Assembly: GCA_050955065.1 (NCBI GenBank)
Contig: JBPBQT010000459.1
Coordinates: 1-11,240, forward strand
DNA from: Robbsia sp050955065
GTDB lineage: Bacteria > Pseudomonadota > Gammaproteobacteria > Burkholderiales > Burkholderiaceae
DNA length: 11,240 bases
Direction of reading: 5' to 3'
Part shown: positions 1 to 8,432 of the stretch, piece by piece
Layout of the letters: every line of letters starts with the position of its first letter
How positions within the stretch are numbered: the first letter of the stretch is position 1
Position numbers and translations under genes: made by a program
The notes under the pieces: model-generated
What the model was told of the DNA's origin: nothing
Seen by the model: the letters and a program-made list of their open reading frames with translations, nothing else
The model's database searches: none

Positions 1-135
1 TGCGGGCGGGTTGCGCAAACTGCCTTGCAGGCAGGCGGGCCGATCCCTTCATCGACTTGGCGCGAGGCACCGCGCCGCCGCAGGGCAGGACGCCTTGCGG
101 CGGCGGGTTGCCATCCCGCGTGTGACGGAAATTTC
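1..135 (+). promoter_or_regulatory. Upstream region of the ferritin-like gene, with two hairpins
   Basis: There is no credible gene here. Two inverted repeats are visible. Positions 20-34 read CTGCCT-TGC-AGGCAG, a 6-bp stem with a 3-nt loop. Positions 75-86 pair with 92-103 to give a 12-bp stem with one G-T wobble around a 5-nt loop (AGGAC). A 4-bp hairpin (CGGG/CCCG, 104-118) follows. None has a T-run on the plus strand, so they are not standard intrinsic terminators. The second hairpin ends about 32 nt before the ATG at 136 and, if transcribed, would be a structured leader. I see no convincing -35/-10 pair. Confidence 0.35.
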
Positions 136-1059
136 ATGACTATGGCGAATAAGGATGCCACCGTGGCCGGCGGACGGGTTTCCGCCGAGCAACGGCGCAT
201 ACCGCCGGCACGGCTTTCGGAGGCAGTAAAAGTGCAGACCGACTATGTACCGCCGCTACCGTGGCGGCTCGAAGATATCGATTTCGACGCCATCGATCCC
301 GCGTTGGCCGCGAAAAACGAGGATCTGGTGGTGCTGCTGTGCGCATCGTCGTTCGTGGAGAGTGGTTCGGATCTTTACAGCCGCAACCTGTCGGCCTATT
401 TCGAGGGCGACGCGGAAGTGGCGCAATGGCTCGACGCGCACTGGGAAGTCGAGGAACTGCAGCATGGGCGGGCGTTGAAGAAGTACATCGCGTGCGCCTG
501 GCCGGACTTCGATTGGGACGGAACCTTCCAGCAATTCTTCGCCGAATATTCGCTGACGTGCAAGATCGAGGACTTCGAGAAAACGCGCGCGCTGGAAATG
601 GCGGCGCGTTGCGTCGTCGAGACCGGCACGGCGACGTTGTACCGCTCGATCAACGAATCGTGCGACGAGCCGATCCTGAAGCAATTGACCGCGAACATCC
701 GTTCCGACGAAGTGCGTCATTACAAGCATTTCCTCAATTACTTCAAGAAGTACAACGCGGTCGAACGCAACGGCCGGCTGGCGGTGTTCGGGGCGTTGGC
801 GCGCCGGCTGATGGAAATACGCAGCGAGGATTCCGATATCGCGCTGCGTCACGTGTTTGCCGCGCGCTACAACGCGAAAGCGGTGGAAAGCGAGCGTTTC
901 CGCGCGATGAGCAAGCGGATCAACGGGCTGGTCAAGCGCAATCTGTCCGCGGACATGTGCATCAAGATGCTGCTCAAGCCGCTCGACCTGCCGATGCGCG
1001 TCCAGTCGGGCATCCAGTACCCGCTCACGAAACTCACCCAGCATGTGTTTTTCCGCTGA
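136..1059 (+). CDS. Ferritin-like diiron protein (acyl-ACP-desaturase-like four-helix bundle)
   Basis: This is a 307-residue soluble protein with the complete ligand set of a carboxylate-bridged diiron four-helix bundle: E75 (FVESG), E107-x-x-H110 (EELQH), E162 (VVETG) and E192-x-x-H195 (DEVRH). The ligand spacing (32, 55, 30) resembles plant stearoyl-ACP desaturase more than short ferritins or rubrerythrin, and there is no rubredoxin Cys domain. Family knowledge therefore suggests an O2-activating oxidase, desaturase or hydroxylase rather than iron storage. The substrate cannot be read from the sequence. No signal peptide is seen. I chose the ATG at 136 because the in-frame ATG at 25 would add an Arg/Ala-rich stretch running over the leader hairpins. 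The ATG at 142 is also possible. The 3' end overlaps the next gene by 17 bp, which implies co-translation with that flavin-fold protein, a possible electron donor (inference). Confidence 0.85.
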   Translation: MTMANKDATVAGGRVSAEQRRIPPARLSEAVKVQTDYVPPLPWRLEDIDFDAIDPALAAKNEDLVVLLCASSFVESGSDLYSRNLSAYFEGDAEVAQWLDAHWEVEELQHGRALKKYIACAWPDFDWDGTFQQFFAEYSLTCKIEDFEKTRALEMAARCVVETGTATLYRSINESCDEPILKQLTANIRSDEVRHYKHFLNYFKKYNAVERNGRLAVFGALARRLMEIRSEDSDIALRHVFAARYNAKAVESERFRAMSKRINGLVKRNLSADMCIKMLLKPLDLPMRVQSGIQYPLTKLTQHVFFR

Positions 1060-1603
1060 ACCGGCCGCAGACGGGGACGTCGGGGCGCACGCGAGCCGGC
1101 CCGCGCGTCTTGTCGGCCTGGACGAGGCATTGCAGAACTGGTTCGATGGGGCGGCGCACGCCTCCCGCGCACCGGACGACGCCCGCGCCGGGTTCACGCT
1201 GTCGTTGACCACGATCGATGAGGCAGGCTGGCCGCGCACCGCGCTGCTCGGTCTGGCCGAGGTGTTTGCCCCCGACAGCGGGCATCTCGTGCTGGCGCTC
1301 TGGCAGGCCTCGCGCAGCAACCGCTGCCTGCGCGCGCAGGGCCGCGCACTGTTGAGTTTCGTGTTCGAGAACCGTTTTCACCAGTGGCGGCTCGTCATGC
1401 GACGCAGCGAGACCCATGTGGATGCGGGGGAGGATCCGGGTCTGGTCTGTCACCTGATGGCGCTCGAAGGCGGCGAGGCGCACAGCGTGCCGTACGCGAC
1501 ACTGACGTCCGGCATCCGTTATGCGCTGGTCGACGAGGCGGCAACGTCGACCCGCTGGCGCGTGCAGACGCAACGCATGCGCCGGTTTGCAAAAGGGGCG
1601 TGA
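1043..1603 (+). CDS. Pyridoxamine-5'-phosphate-oxidase-fold (FMN-binding split barrel) family protein
   Basis: This 186-residue protein has the layout of a split-barrel flavin-binding protein. Strands around residues 51-75 (FTLSLTTIDEAGWPRTALL) match the substrate/FMN strand pair common in the family. Residues 85-107 (LWQASRSNRCLRAQGRALLSF) match the 'S-x-K/R-x-x-N-L' phosphate-binding helix and the following strand. It is probably not true PdxH: it is shorter, and the PdxH C-terminal signature is not apparent. The first 25 residues are low in similarity to the core, so the true start could be slightly downstream. The ATG at 1043 lies inside the end of the diiron gene with no clear ribosome-binding site, consistent with translational coupling. 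The stop codon (1601-1603) lies inside the terminator stem that follows. The cofactor could be FMN, F420 or heme; sequence alone does not decide. Confidence 0.75.
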   Translation: MCFSAEPAADGDVGAHASRPARLVGLDEALQNWFDGAAHASRAPDDARAGFTLSLTTIDEAGWPRTALLGLAEVFAPDSGHLVLALWQASRSNRCLRAQGRALLSFVFENRFHQWRLVMRRSETHVDAGEDPGLVCHLMALEGGEAHSVPYATLTSGIRYALVDEAATSTRWRVQTQRMRRFAKGA

Positions 1604-1628
1604 CCGGTAACCGGTCACGCCCCTTTTT
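1591..1628. terminator. Bidirectional rho-independent terminator
   Basis: A perfect 13-bp stem (GGGGCGTGACCGG at 1595-1607, CCGGTCACGCCCC at 1611-1623) encloses a 3-nt TAA loop. TTTTT follows at 1624-1628 and AAAA precedes at 1591-1594. It can therefore terminate the plus-strand diiron/flavin-fold pair and the convergent minus-strand rhlE, whose stop lies about 80 nt away. The TGA stop of the plus-strand gene sits within the left arm. Confidence 0.95.
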
Positions 1629-1704
1629 CTCATCCGATTCGCCGTCGCCCGGCAGGACCGAGCGGGTGCCGCAACGACGCCCGGTGCGTCAGTGCGTGGG
1701 TGCG

Positions 1705-3219
1705 TTACTTCGAACGATTGCCGTTGGCGTTGCGGTTGCCGGACTGGCTCAGCAACGCCGCGGGACGGCCGTCGGCGCCCGCGGGCGCCCGGCCGCCGCG
1801 GGACGGCGCCGCCAGGTTGCCGCCATTGCCGCCGTGGCCACGGTTACCCGCCGCCGCCGGACGACCGCCGCCATTGCCGGCCTGGTTGCCGTTGTGATTC
1901 CCGTTCTGGTTGCCACCGCCGCTACGTGCGCCATCCGCGCGGGGTGCCGCCTTCTGCGGCTGTCCGGTCGCGGCGCGCTGCGGCGCGCGCGGTGCCTGGT
2001 TGCGACCGCCGCCACCGCCACCGCCGCCACCCGAACGATCCCCGCGCTTCTGGATCGGTTCCGGCTTGATCGACGGATCGGGCTCGAAGCCCGGCACGAT
2101 TTCCTTCGGAAAGCTGCGGCCGATGACTTTCTCGATGTCGATCAGCAGCTGCTTCTCGTCGATGCAGACCAGCGACCACGCCTCGCCGGTCGCGCCGGCG
2201 CGGCCGGTACGGCCGATACGGTGCACGTAGTCCTCGGGAACGTTCGGCAGGTCGAAGTTGACGACATGCGGCAACTGGTCGATATCGATGCCGCGCGCGG
2301 CGATGTCGGTGGCGACGAGCACCTGCAGCGTCGCGTCCTTGAATTCGGACAGCGCGCGGGTACGGGCCGACTGGCTCTTGTTGCCGTGAATCGCCAGCGC
2401 CTTGATGCCGTCCTTGTCGAGCTGCTCGGCCAGCCGGTTCGCACCGTGCTTGGTGCGGGTGAAGACCAGCACCTGGAACCAGTTGTTGTCGCGGATCAGC
2501 TTCGTCAGCAGTTCGCGCTTGCGCTCCCGGTCCACCAGATAGACGCGCTGGTCGACGGTCTGCGCGGTGGTGTTGCGGCGTGCCACCTCGATGATCTTCG
2601 GCGCGTCCAGCAGGCCGGCGGCCAGGCTCTTGATCTCGTCGGAGAACGTGGCCGAGAACAGCAGGTTCTGACGCTTCGCGGGCAACTTCGCCAGCACCTT
2701 GCGGATGTCGCGGATGAAGCCCATGTCGAGCATCCGGTCGGCCTCGTCGAGCACGAAGATCTCGATCTGCGACAGGTCGACCGTGCCTTGCTGCATATGG
2801 TCCAGGAGCCGGCCGGGCGTGGCCACGAGAATGTCGACGCCGCGGCGCAGCTGGTCGATCTGCGGATGGATGCCCACGCCGCCGAACATCATCATCGACT
2901 TCAACTTCAGGTACTTGCCATAGTCGCGCACGCTTTCCTCGACCTGGGCGGCGAGTTCGCGGGTGGGCGTGAGCACCAGCGCGCGGATTGCCGGCTTGCC
3001 GTTGCCCTGGTTGCGGGCCGGCGAGCGCGACAGGCGCTCGAGCAGCGGCAGGGTGAAGCCGGCGGTCTTGCCGGTGCCCGTCTGGGCGCCCGCGAGCAGG
3101 TCGCCCCCTTCGAGGACGACGGGAATGGCTTGCTGCTGGATCGGCGTGGGGGTTTCATAGCCCAGGTCGGCCACGGCGCGCAACAGGGGTTCGGACAATC
3201 CGAGTTCGGTAAAAGACAT
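1705..3219 (-). CDS. rhlE: DEAD-box ATP-dependent RNA helicase RhlE
   Basis: This 504-residue superfamily 2 helicase has every core motif in order: Q motif (PTPIQ, 24-28), motif I AQTGTGKT (45-52), Ia PTRELAAQ (85-92), Ib TPGRLLD (134-140), II DEAD (158-161), III SAT (189-191), V ATDIAARGID (303-312) and VI HRIGRTGR (333-340). The DEADRMLDMGF context and short N-terminus are typical of RhlE, which unwinds RNA in ribosome assembly, decay and cold adaptation. Residues from about 395 to the end form a low-complexity tail: a nine-Gly run (397-405), Arg/Ala/Pro patches, and an Asn/Gly-rich section with GNxNGN repeats (434-452). It probably binds RNA non-specifically and may drive condensates (inference). 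The start codon is the first ATG before the conserved MSFTELGLSEPLL. The Shine-Dalgarno is weak (TTGAG). It is transcribed alone, convergent with the left-hand pair. Confidence 0.97.
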   Translation of the reverse strand: MSFTELGLSEPLLRAVADLGYETPTPIQQQAIPVVLEGGDLLAGAQTGTGKTAGFTLPLLERLSRSPARNQGNGKPAIRALVLTPTRELAAQVEESVRDYGKYLKLKSMMMFGGVGIHPQIDQLRRGVDILVATPGRLLDHMQQGTVDLSQIEIFVLDEADRMLDMGFIRDIRKVLAKLPAKRQNLLFSATFSDEIKSLAAGLLDAPKIIEVARRNTTAQTVDQRVYLVDRERKRELLTKLIRDNNWFQVLVFTRTKHGANRLAEQLDKDGIKALAIHGNKSQSARTRALSEFKDATLQVLVATDIAARGIDIDQLPHVVNFDLPNVPEDYVHRIGRTGRAGATGEAWSLVCIDEKQLLIDIEKVIGRSFPKEIVPGFEPDPSIKPEPIQKRGDRSGGGGGGGGGRNQAPRAPQRAATGQPQKAAPRADGARSGGGNQNGNHNGNQAGNGGGRPAAAGNRGHGGNGGNLAAPSRGGRAPAGADGRPAALLSQSGNRNANGNRSK

Positions 3220-3490
3220 GAAATCTCAAGTTTCGCCAGCCCGTCGCGGGAAACGCGCCAGTCTGAGGCCGGTCGAATGATGGGTCGAATGCCAGACCAC
3301 GAAGACTGGATCGAATGGTCGGCGAAAGAGGGCATCGGGTGCCGGAAACGGGTGCCGGACGGTACTGCACGGCGGGTCCACGGTGCTTTCCGACGAGGCT
3401 GTCCGGCGGCGTTCGCGTCGACGGGACCGGGAACGCGCGTGTCACGGCAGGCGCTCGGTTATACCAGGACACTGTGCCCGGGAGCCGTCC
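3220..3490 (-). promoter_or_regulatory. rhlE upstream region: extended -10 and long leader
   Basis: The roughly 340 bases between rhlE and the cytochrome operon hold no credible gene. On the minus strand an extended -10 element, TGGTATAAC, lies at about 3458-3466, with no good -35. If used, transcription would start near 3451 and leave a leader of about 230 nt before the rhlE ATG. Long leaders are known for some bacterial cold-shock and helicase mRNAs. The leader has three copies of CATTCGA on the minus strand (plus-strand TCGAATG at 3273-3279, 3285-3291 and 3311-3317). I recognise no riboswitch. Confidence 0.35.
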
Positions 3491-3494
3491 GCGC

Positions 3495-3540
3495 AAAAAA
3501 AACCGGCCGGCAACGACGCATGGAGACGTCGTTGCCGGCC
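3495..3540 (-). terminator. Rho-independent terminator of the cytochrome operon
   Basis: A perfect 14-bp stem (GGCCGGCAACGACG at 3505-3518, CGTCGTTGCCGGCC at 3527-3540) has an 8-nt loop. On the minus strand GG and then eight T (plus-strand A run 3495-3502) follow it. It lies 18 bp past the stop of the triheme cytochrome gene, so it ends the cytochrome transcript and separates it from rhlE. Confidence 0.96.
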
Positions 3541-3558
3541 ACCGTGACGCTCAGCTTA

Positions 3559-4878
3559 TCAGTCGAGCGGTGCCGAGCGCAACTCGTTGACCTGCTGCGG
3601 CGACACCGCTTCGCCGCCATTATCCCAGGCTTTGCGGATATAGGTGACCACGGCGGCCACTTCGCGGTCCGACAGCGTCTGCGCGAACGGCGGCATGCCG
3701 TACGGGCGCGGATTCCCCGACGTCACCGGCGGATAGCCGCCGTTGAGCACCATCCGGATTGGGTTGACCGACGAATGCATCATGATCGACTGGTTGTTCG
3801 CCAGCCGCGGAAAATGCGGCAGCCGACCCTGGCCGTGGTCGCCGTGGCATTCCGCGCAACTGGCCTGGTAGATCTTCGCACCCGCCTTGAAAAGTTGCTC
3901 GCCATAGGCCTCGGACACCTCGAACTGCATCGGCTTGGGCGCCGGCTTCTTCTGCGGGATCGACTTCAGATACACCGCCATCGCCCGCGCGTCCGCGGCC
4001 GACATGTATTGCGTGCTGTTGTGCACGACGTCGGCCATCGGGCCGTATACCGCGCCCTTGTCGGAGACGCCGGTCGTCAGGAACTGCGACAGGTCCTCGA
4101 CGCTCCAGCTGCCGATGCCCAGACGCGCGTCCGATGTCAGCGACGGCGCATACCAGTCCTGGATCGGGATCAGCCCGCCCGAGAAGGCCGCGCCGTTGTA
4201 CGGCGAACCGAGCGGATTGAGCTGCGTATGGCACATCGCGCAGTGGCCGGCGCCGTCCACGAGATACCGGCCCCGGTTCCATTCGGCCGATTGCGCGGCA
4301 TCCGGCGTGTATTCGCCCTTGCGGAAGAACAGGATGCGCCAGCCCAGCAGGATGATCCGCTGGTTGAACGGGAACGGCATGTCGTTCGCGCGCTGCGGGC
4401 TGTGGACCGGCTCCAGGGATTTCAAATAGGCGAAGATCGCGTCGGTGTCGGCGCGCGACATCTTCGTGTAGCTGGTGAACGGGAAGGCCGGGTACAGGTA
4501 GCTGCCGTCCTTCGACACGCCGTCGTGCATCGCCCGGTAGAAGTCGTCGGACGTCCACTTGCCGATGCCGGTGTCGTTGTCCGGGGTCAGGTTCGGCGTG
4601 TACATCGTGCCGAAGGGGCTGGGCACCGCGTAATTGCCCGAGTACGGTTTGGCGCCGCGCGGGGTGTGGCAGGCGATGCAGTCGCCCATCGCGGCCAGAT
4701 ATTGGCCGCGCTTGACCAGCGCATCGGCATTCACCGGCACCGCCGGCGCCTTGTTCTCGCCGCCGTTGCTGCCCGCGTAGGCGATGTCGGTGCCGCTGCC
4801 CGGGAGCAGCGCCGGCAGGAAGCCCGCCGCGCCGATCACGGCCGCGGCGCACAGCGCATGGAGGGTCTTGCGTGACAT
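3559..4878 (-). CDS. Triheme c-type cytochrome, AdhB-like (dehydrogenase cytochrome subunit)
   Basis: This 439-residue exported protein has three heme-c sites: C67-IA-C70-H71, C213-AM-C216-H217 and C341-AE-C344-H345. Probable distal Met ligands are M140 (TKMSRAD), M281 (YGPMADVV) and M395 (GMPPFA). A signal peptide covers roughly residues 1-35 (charged MSRK, hydrophobic core, cleavage near AYA). Three-domain architecture and length match the cytochrome subunits of membrane-bound alcohol, gluconate or sorbitol dehydrogenases (AdhB family), which pass electrons from a periplasmic dehydrogenase to ubiquinone. The start at 4878 is set by AAGGAG about 9 nt upstream; the longer open frame lacks a signal peptide at its start. 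It follows the diheme gene by 13 bp, so the two are one operon. No dehydrogenase subunit is in the window, so the electron donor is unknown. Confidence 0.92.
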   Translation of the reverse strand: MSRKTLHALCAAAVIGAAGFLPALLPGSGTDIAYAGSNGGENKAPAVPVNADALVKRGQYLAAMGDCIACHTPRGAKPYSGNYAVPSPFGTMYTPNLTPDNDTGIGKWTSDDFYRAMHDGVSKDGSYLYPAFPFTSYTKMSRADTDAIFAYLKSLEPVHSPQRANDMPFPFNQRIILLGWRILFFRKGEYTPDAAQSAEWNRGRYLVDGAGHCAMCHTQLNPLGSPYNGAAFSGGLIPIQDWYAPSLTSDARLGIGSWSVEDLSQFLTTGVSDKGAVYGPMADVVHNSTQYMSAADARAMAVYLKSIPQKKPAPKPMQFEVSEAYGEQLFKAGAKIYQASCAECHGDHGQGRLPHFPRLANNQSIMMHSSVNPIRMVLNGGYPPVTSGNPRPYGMPPFAQTLSDREVAAVVTYIRKAWDNGGEAVSPQQVNELRSAPLD

Positions 4879-4891
4879 GGGTCTCTGCTCC

Positions 4892-5656
4892 TTAGCGCGT
4901 AGTGGCCCGACCGGCGGCGCCAGCCGCAGTCCCACCCGTGGTCTGACTGCCGCATGCCAGCGGCAATTGCCCGGGGCTGGCGGGGGCCGGCGACAGATCC
5001 TGCGGCACCGGCTGCGAGGAGAGCCATGCACTGACCGCGCCGATGTCGGCGTCGCTCAGCTTGAGTGCGACCTGCTGCATGCAGTCCGGGGCGAGCGCAT
5101 GCCGGACACCGGTCCGAAATGCGCCCAGTTGCGCGCTCAGATAATCGTGCGGCAGGCCGATGATGCCGGGAATGGCCGGCAGGCGACCCGTGAAGGAGGC
5201 GGTATGGCAGCTCGCGCACGCGGGAATGCCGCGCGCGGCGTCGCCCTGCGTCGCCAGCATGCGGCCCCGTTCGAACACCGCGGGGGCGACCGTCACGGGC
5301 GCGCCCGCCGGGAGGACCGGCTGCTGCGCGGAGAAATAGGCGGCGATCTCGCGCAGGTAGTCGTCGGTCAGATAGGACGTCAGGTAATTCATCGCCGGGT
5401 ACTTGCGGTGTCCGCCGCGAAACGCCTGAAGCTGATGGAACAGGTAGTCGGGCGGCTGACCGGCCAGCCGTGGAAAATACGCGGCGTTGCCCTCGCCCTT
5501 CGTGCCGTGGCAGGCCGCGCACGCCATCATGCGCGCGGCCATCGTGTCGGGAGCGGGCGTCTGCGCCTGCGCGACGCAGAGGACGTTCGCGCTACTGAAC
5601 AGTAGCAGCGCCAGCAAGGGGCGAAAGATCCGTCTGGGGGACACGCGTAACTCCAT
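4892..5656 (-). CDS. Diheme c-type cytochrome (c4-like), periplasmic
   Basis: This 254-residue protein has two class I heme domains, C46-AA-C49-H50 and C147-AS-C150-H151. Probable distal ligands are M89 (YPAMNYL) and M193 (DCMQQVA), both in the positions typical of cytochrome c4. An N-terminal export signal ends near residue 31 (VAQAQ). The C-terminal 30 residues are Pro/Gly/Ala-rich and probably disordered. In c4-type proteins the two domains shuttle electrons to terminal oxidases. Here the gene is first in an operon with the triheme AdhB-like protein. The start is uncertain: the ATG at 5656 has a poor ribosome-binding site, whereas an in-frame GTG at 5644 is preceded by GGAG at 6-nt spacing and gives a normal signal peptide starting near SPRRIF. 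Extra cysteines C192 and C235 are not heme ligands. Confidence 0.9.
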   Translation of the reverse strand: MELRVSPRRIFRPLLALLLFSSANVLCVAQAQTPAPDTMAARMMACAACHGTKGEGNAAYFPRLAGQPPDYLFHQLQAFRGGHRKYPAMNYLTSYLTDDYLREIAAYFSAQQPVLPAGAPVTVAPAVFERGRMLATQGDAARGIPACASCHTASFTGRLPAIPGIIGLPHDYLSAQLGAFRTGVRHALAPDCMQQVALKLSDADIGAVSAWLSSQPVPQDLSPAPASPGQLPLACGSQTTGGTAAGAAGRATTR

Positions 5657-5780
5657 CTGATTTCGATGATCGACAGGCGGGGGCGCCGCGGGCCTGGCCC
5701 GTCTGCCCGGTACCCCGGCGTCTGCTTGCCTGGTACGCCGGCGCAGTATTCTAACATTCGTGCCCGTGCCTGCCTATCGG
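5657..5780 (-). promoter_or_regulatory. Candidate promoter and repeat region for the cytochrome operon
   Basis: On the minus strand TAGAAT (plus-strand ATTCTA, 5748-5753) is a possible -10, about 92 nt before the ATG; no good -35 lies upstream of it. Between it and the gene are two near-identical 12-mers in the same direction, GGTACCCCGGCG (5709-5720) and GGTACGCCGGCG (5732-5743), with starts 23 bp apart, about two helical turns. They could be a tandem operator; this is inference. Confidence 0.3.
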
Positions 5781-5835
5781 CTCTCCGGAACCTGGAACGA
5801 CACCGACCATCTTACCCGACACAGCTGGCCTGATC

Positions 5836-5864
5836 CCGTATCGGAACCAGGATAAATGATACGG
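5836..5864. repeat. Short inverted repeat downstream of the GST gene
   Basis: CCGTATC (5836-5842) and GATACGG (5858-5864) form a 7-bp stem around a 15-nt AT-richer spacer. It lies about 45 bp past the GST stop and 180 bp upstream of the cytochrome operon. There is no T-run on either side. It could be a weak transcript end or a protein-binding site. Confidence 0.3.
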
Positions 5865-5909
5865 CGACGCCGATTCTTCGTCCGGGGCACGCAGCCCGGG
5901 GCGCTCATC

Positions 5910-6575
5910 CTACGCGAGCCGGTAGGGGCCGCCTTTTTCCAGTGCCCGCTGATAGGCGGGGCGGGCGTGGACCCGGGCGAGAAAAGCCGCCAGACGCGGA
6001 TGGTCGGCGAAGCCGGCGCGCGCGCCGGCGGCCTCGAGCGGGAAGCTCAGCTGCATGTCGGCGCCGCTCAGCGTGTTGTCGACGAACCATTCGCTGTTCC
6101 CCAGTCGCGCTTCGAGGTAATCCAGGTGCAGTTTCAACTGCGGATCGACGAAACCTTGCTGCGCCCCGTTCGCGACCTTTTTCAGGGCCGGACGGATATA
6201 GAACGGCGCCGGCGTCTGCGCGACGCGGCGGAACACCAGCTTCATCAGGAGCAGCGGCATCAGCGAGCCTTCCGCATAGTGCAGCCAGTAGCGGAAATCC
6301 AGTCGCGCGTCGCTGCCGGGCGCCGGCGCGAAACGTCCCTTGCCATGGCGCTCGATCAGGTACTCGACGATCAGCCCCGACTCGGCAAGCGTCAGCGCCC
6401 CGTCCGTGACGACCGGCGATTTGCCCAGCGGATGCACCGCCTTGAGCTCGGCGGGCGCCAGCATCGTCACCGGATCGCGCTGGTAGCGCTTGATGTCGTA
6501 CGGGACGCCGAGTTCCTCGAGCAACCAGAGAATGCGTTGGGAGCGCGAATTGTTCAGGTGATGGAGGGTCAGCAT
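5910..6575 (-). CDS. Glutathione S-transferase family protein
   Basis: This 221-residue cytosolic protein has the two-domain GST layout. The thioredoxin-like N-terminal domain carries the HHLNNSRSQRILWLLEEL segment (residues 5-22), with a Ser/Asn-type active-site region. It also has the cis-Pro loop GKSPVV (51-56, P54) and the glutathione gamma-glutamyl contact E65-S66 (LAESGLIVEYL). The helical C-terminal domain includes the N-capping motif SGADMQLSFPLE (170-181). Its class is not certain; it resembles the bacterial GSTs that take a wide range of electrophiles. The start at 6575 is supported by AGGAG about 9-10 nt upstream and by homology beginning at MLTLHHL; an upstream in-frame ATG at 6659 would add 28 unlike residues. 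It is divergent from exaC, so a shared aldehyde or electrophile detoxification theme is possible but not shown. Confidence 0.92.
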   Translation of the reverse strand: MLTLHHLNNSRSQRILWLLEELGVPYDIKRYQRDPVTMLAPAELKAVHPLGKSPVVTDGALTLAESGLIVEYLIERHGKGRFAPAPGSDARLDFRYWLHYAEGSLMPLLLMKLVFRRVAQTPAPFYIRPALKKVANGAQQGFVDPQLKLHLDYLEARLGNSEWFVDNTLSGADMQLSFPLEAAGARAGFADHPRLAAFLARVHARPAYQRALEKGGPYRLA

Positions 6576-6911
6576 GCGCGGGGTCTCCTGTCGGTGCGTG
6601 GGTGGGGCGGTGGCGATGCGACCATTCTGACAGTTCGGGCGCCGTGCGTCGCTTTGCATCGGTGTGCATCGCTTCGCCTCGGCTCAGGCACGGCGCTTTC
6701 GCCGGGCATCGTCTCCACGGCGGCGATCGGGTAGACCCTGATGAAAACCACGATTGCGTTGCCTGACGCATCCACGGCATAAATGCGGTCTGACGTGCCG
6801 ACGCACAGGGCGACGGGACAGGAGCCTGTCATGCCCCTGCCTTCTCATGCCCCGGGGCCGGCACCTCTTGCGGCGCGCATCCGCGCCCGTGCAGCGACAT
6901 ACGGAGCACAT
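6576..6911. promoter_or_regulatory. Divergent intergenic region between GST and exaC
   Basis: About 336 bp with no credible separate gene. Visible elements: the GST ribosome-binding site (minus strand, AGGAG near 6585-6589); a tandem TGCATCG-GTG-TGCATCG (about 6655-6671); and a GGCACG-GCGC-TTTC string (6687-6700) that nearly fits a sigma-54 -24/-12 site but lacks the key G of the -12 element. A weak sigma-70-like pair, TTGCGT and CATAAA 18 bp apart, ends at about 6783. GACAGG-AG-CCTGTC (6817-6830) is an inverted repeat that also contains an AGGAG. No promoter is assigned with confidence. Confidence 0.3.

Positions 6912-8432
<1,521 letters not shown>

Noticed and set aside
60..135. Cobalamin riboswitch in the diiron gene leader, suggested by TGTGACGGAAA
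   Set aside because: Only this short string resembles the class. The B12 box and the rest of the conserved core are not there.
256..1320. A 354-codon open frame antisense to the diiron gene
   Set aside because: No motif or start signal. The plus strand holds all six diiron ligands in order.
3315..3590. A 91-codon plus-strand open frame between rhlE and the cytochrome operon
   Set aside because: It runs through the terminator of the cytochrome operon, has no recognisable domain and no good ribosome-binding site.
1384..4875. A 1163-codon open frame on the plus strand, antisense to rhlE and the triheme cytochrome
   Set aside because: It is a by-product of high GC at third codon positions. It overlaps two well-recognised genes and a terminator, and its protein is Arg/Ala/Val-rich with no recognisable domain.
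6687..6700. Sigma-54-like promoter (GGCACG-N4-TTTC) upstream of exaC
   Set aside because: The spacing is right and acoD-type genes can be sigma-54 dependent, but the near-invariant G of the -12 element is missing and the distance to the start is over 200 bp.
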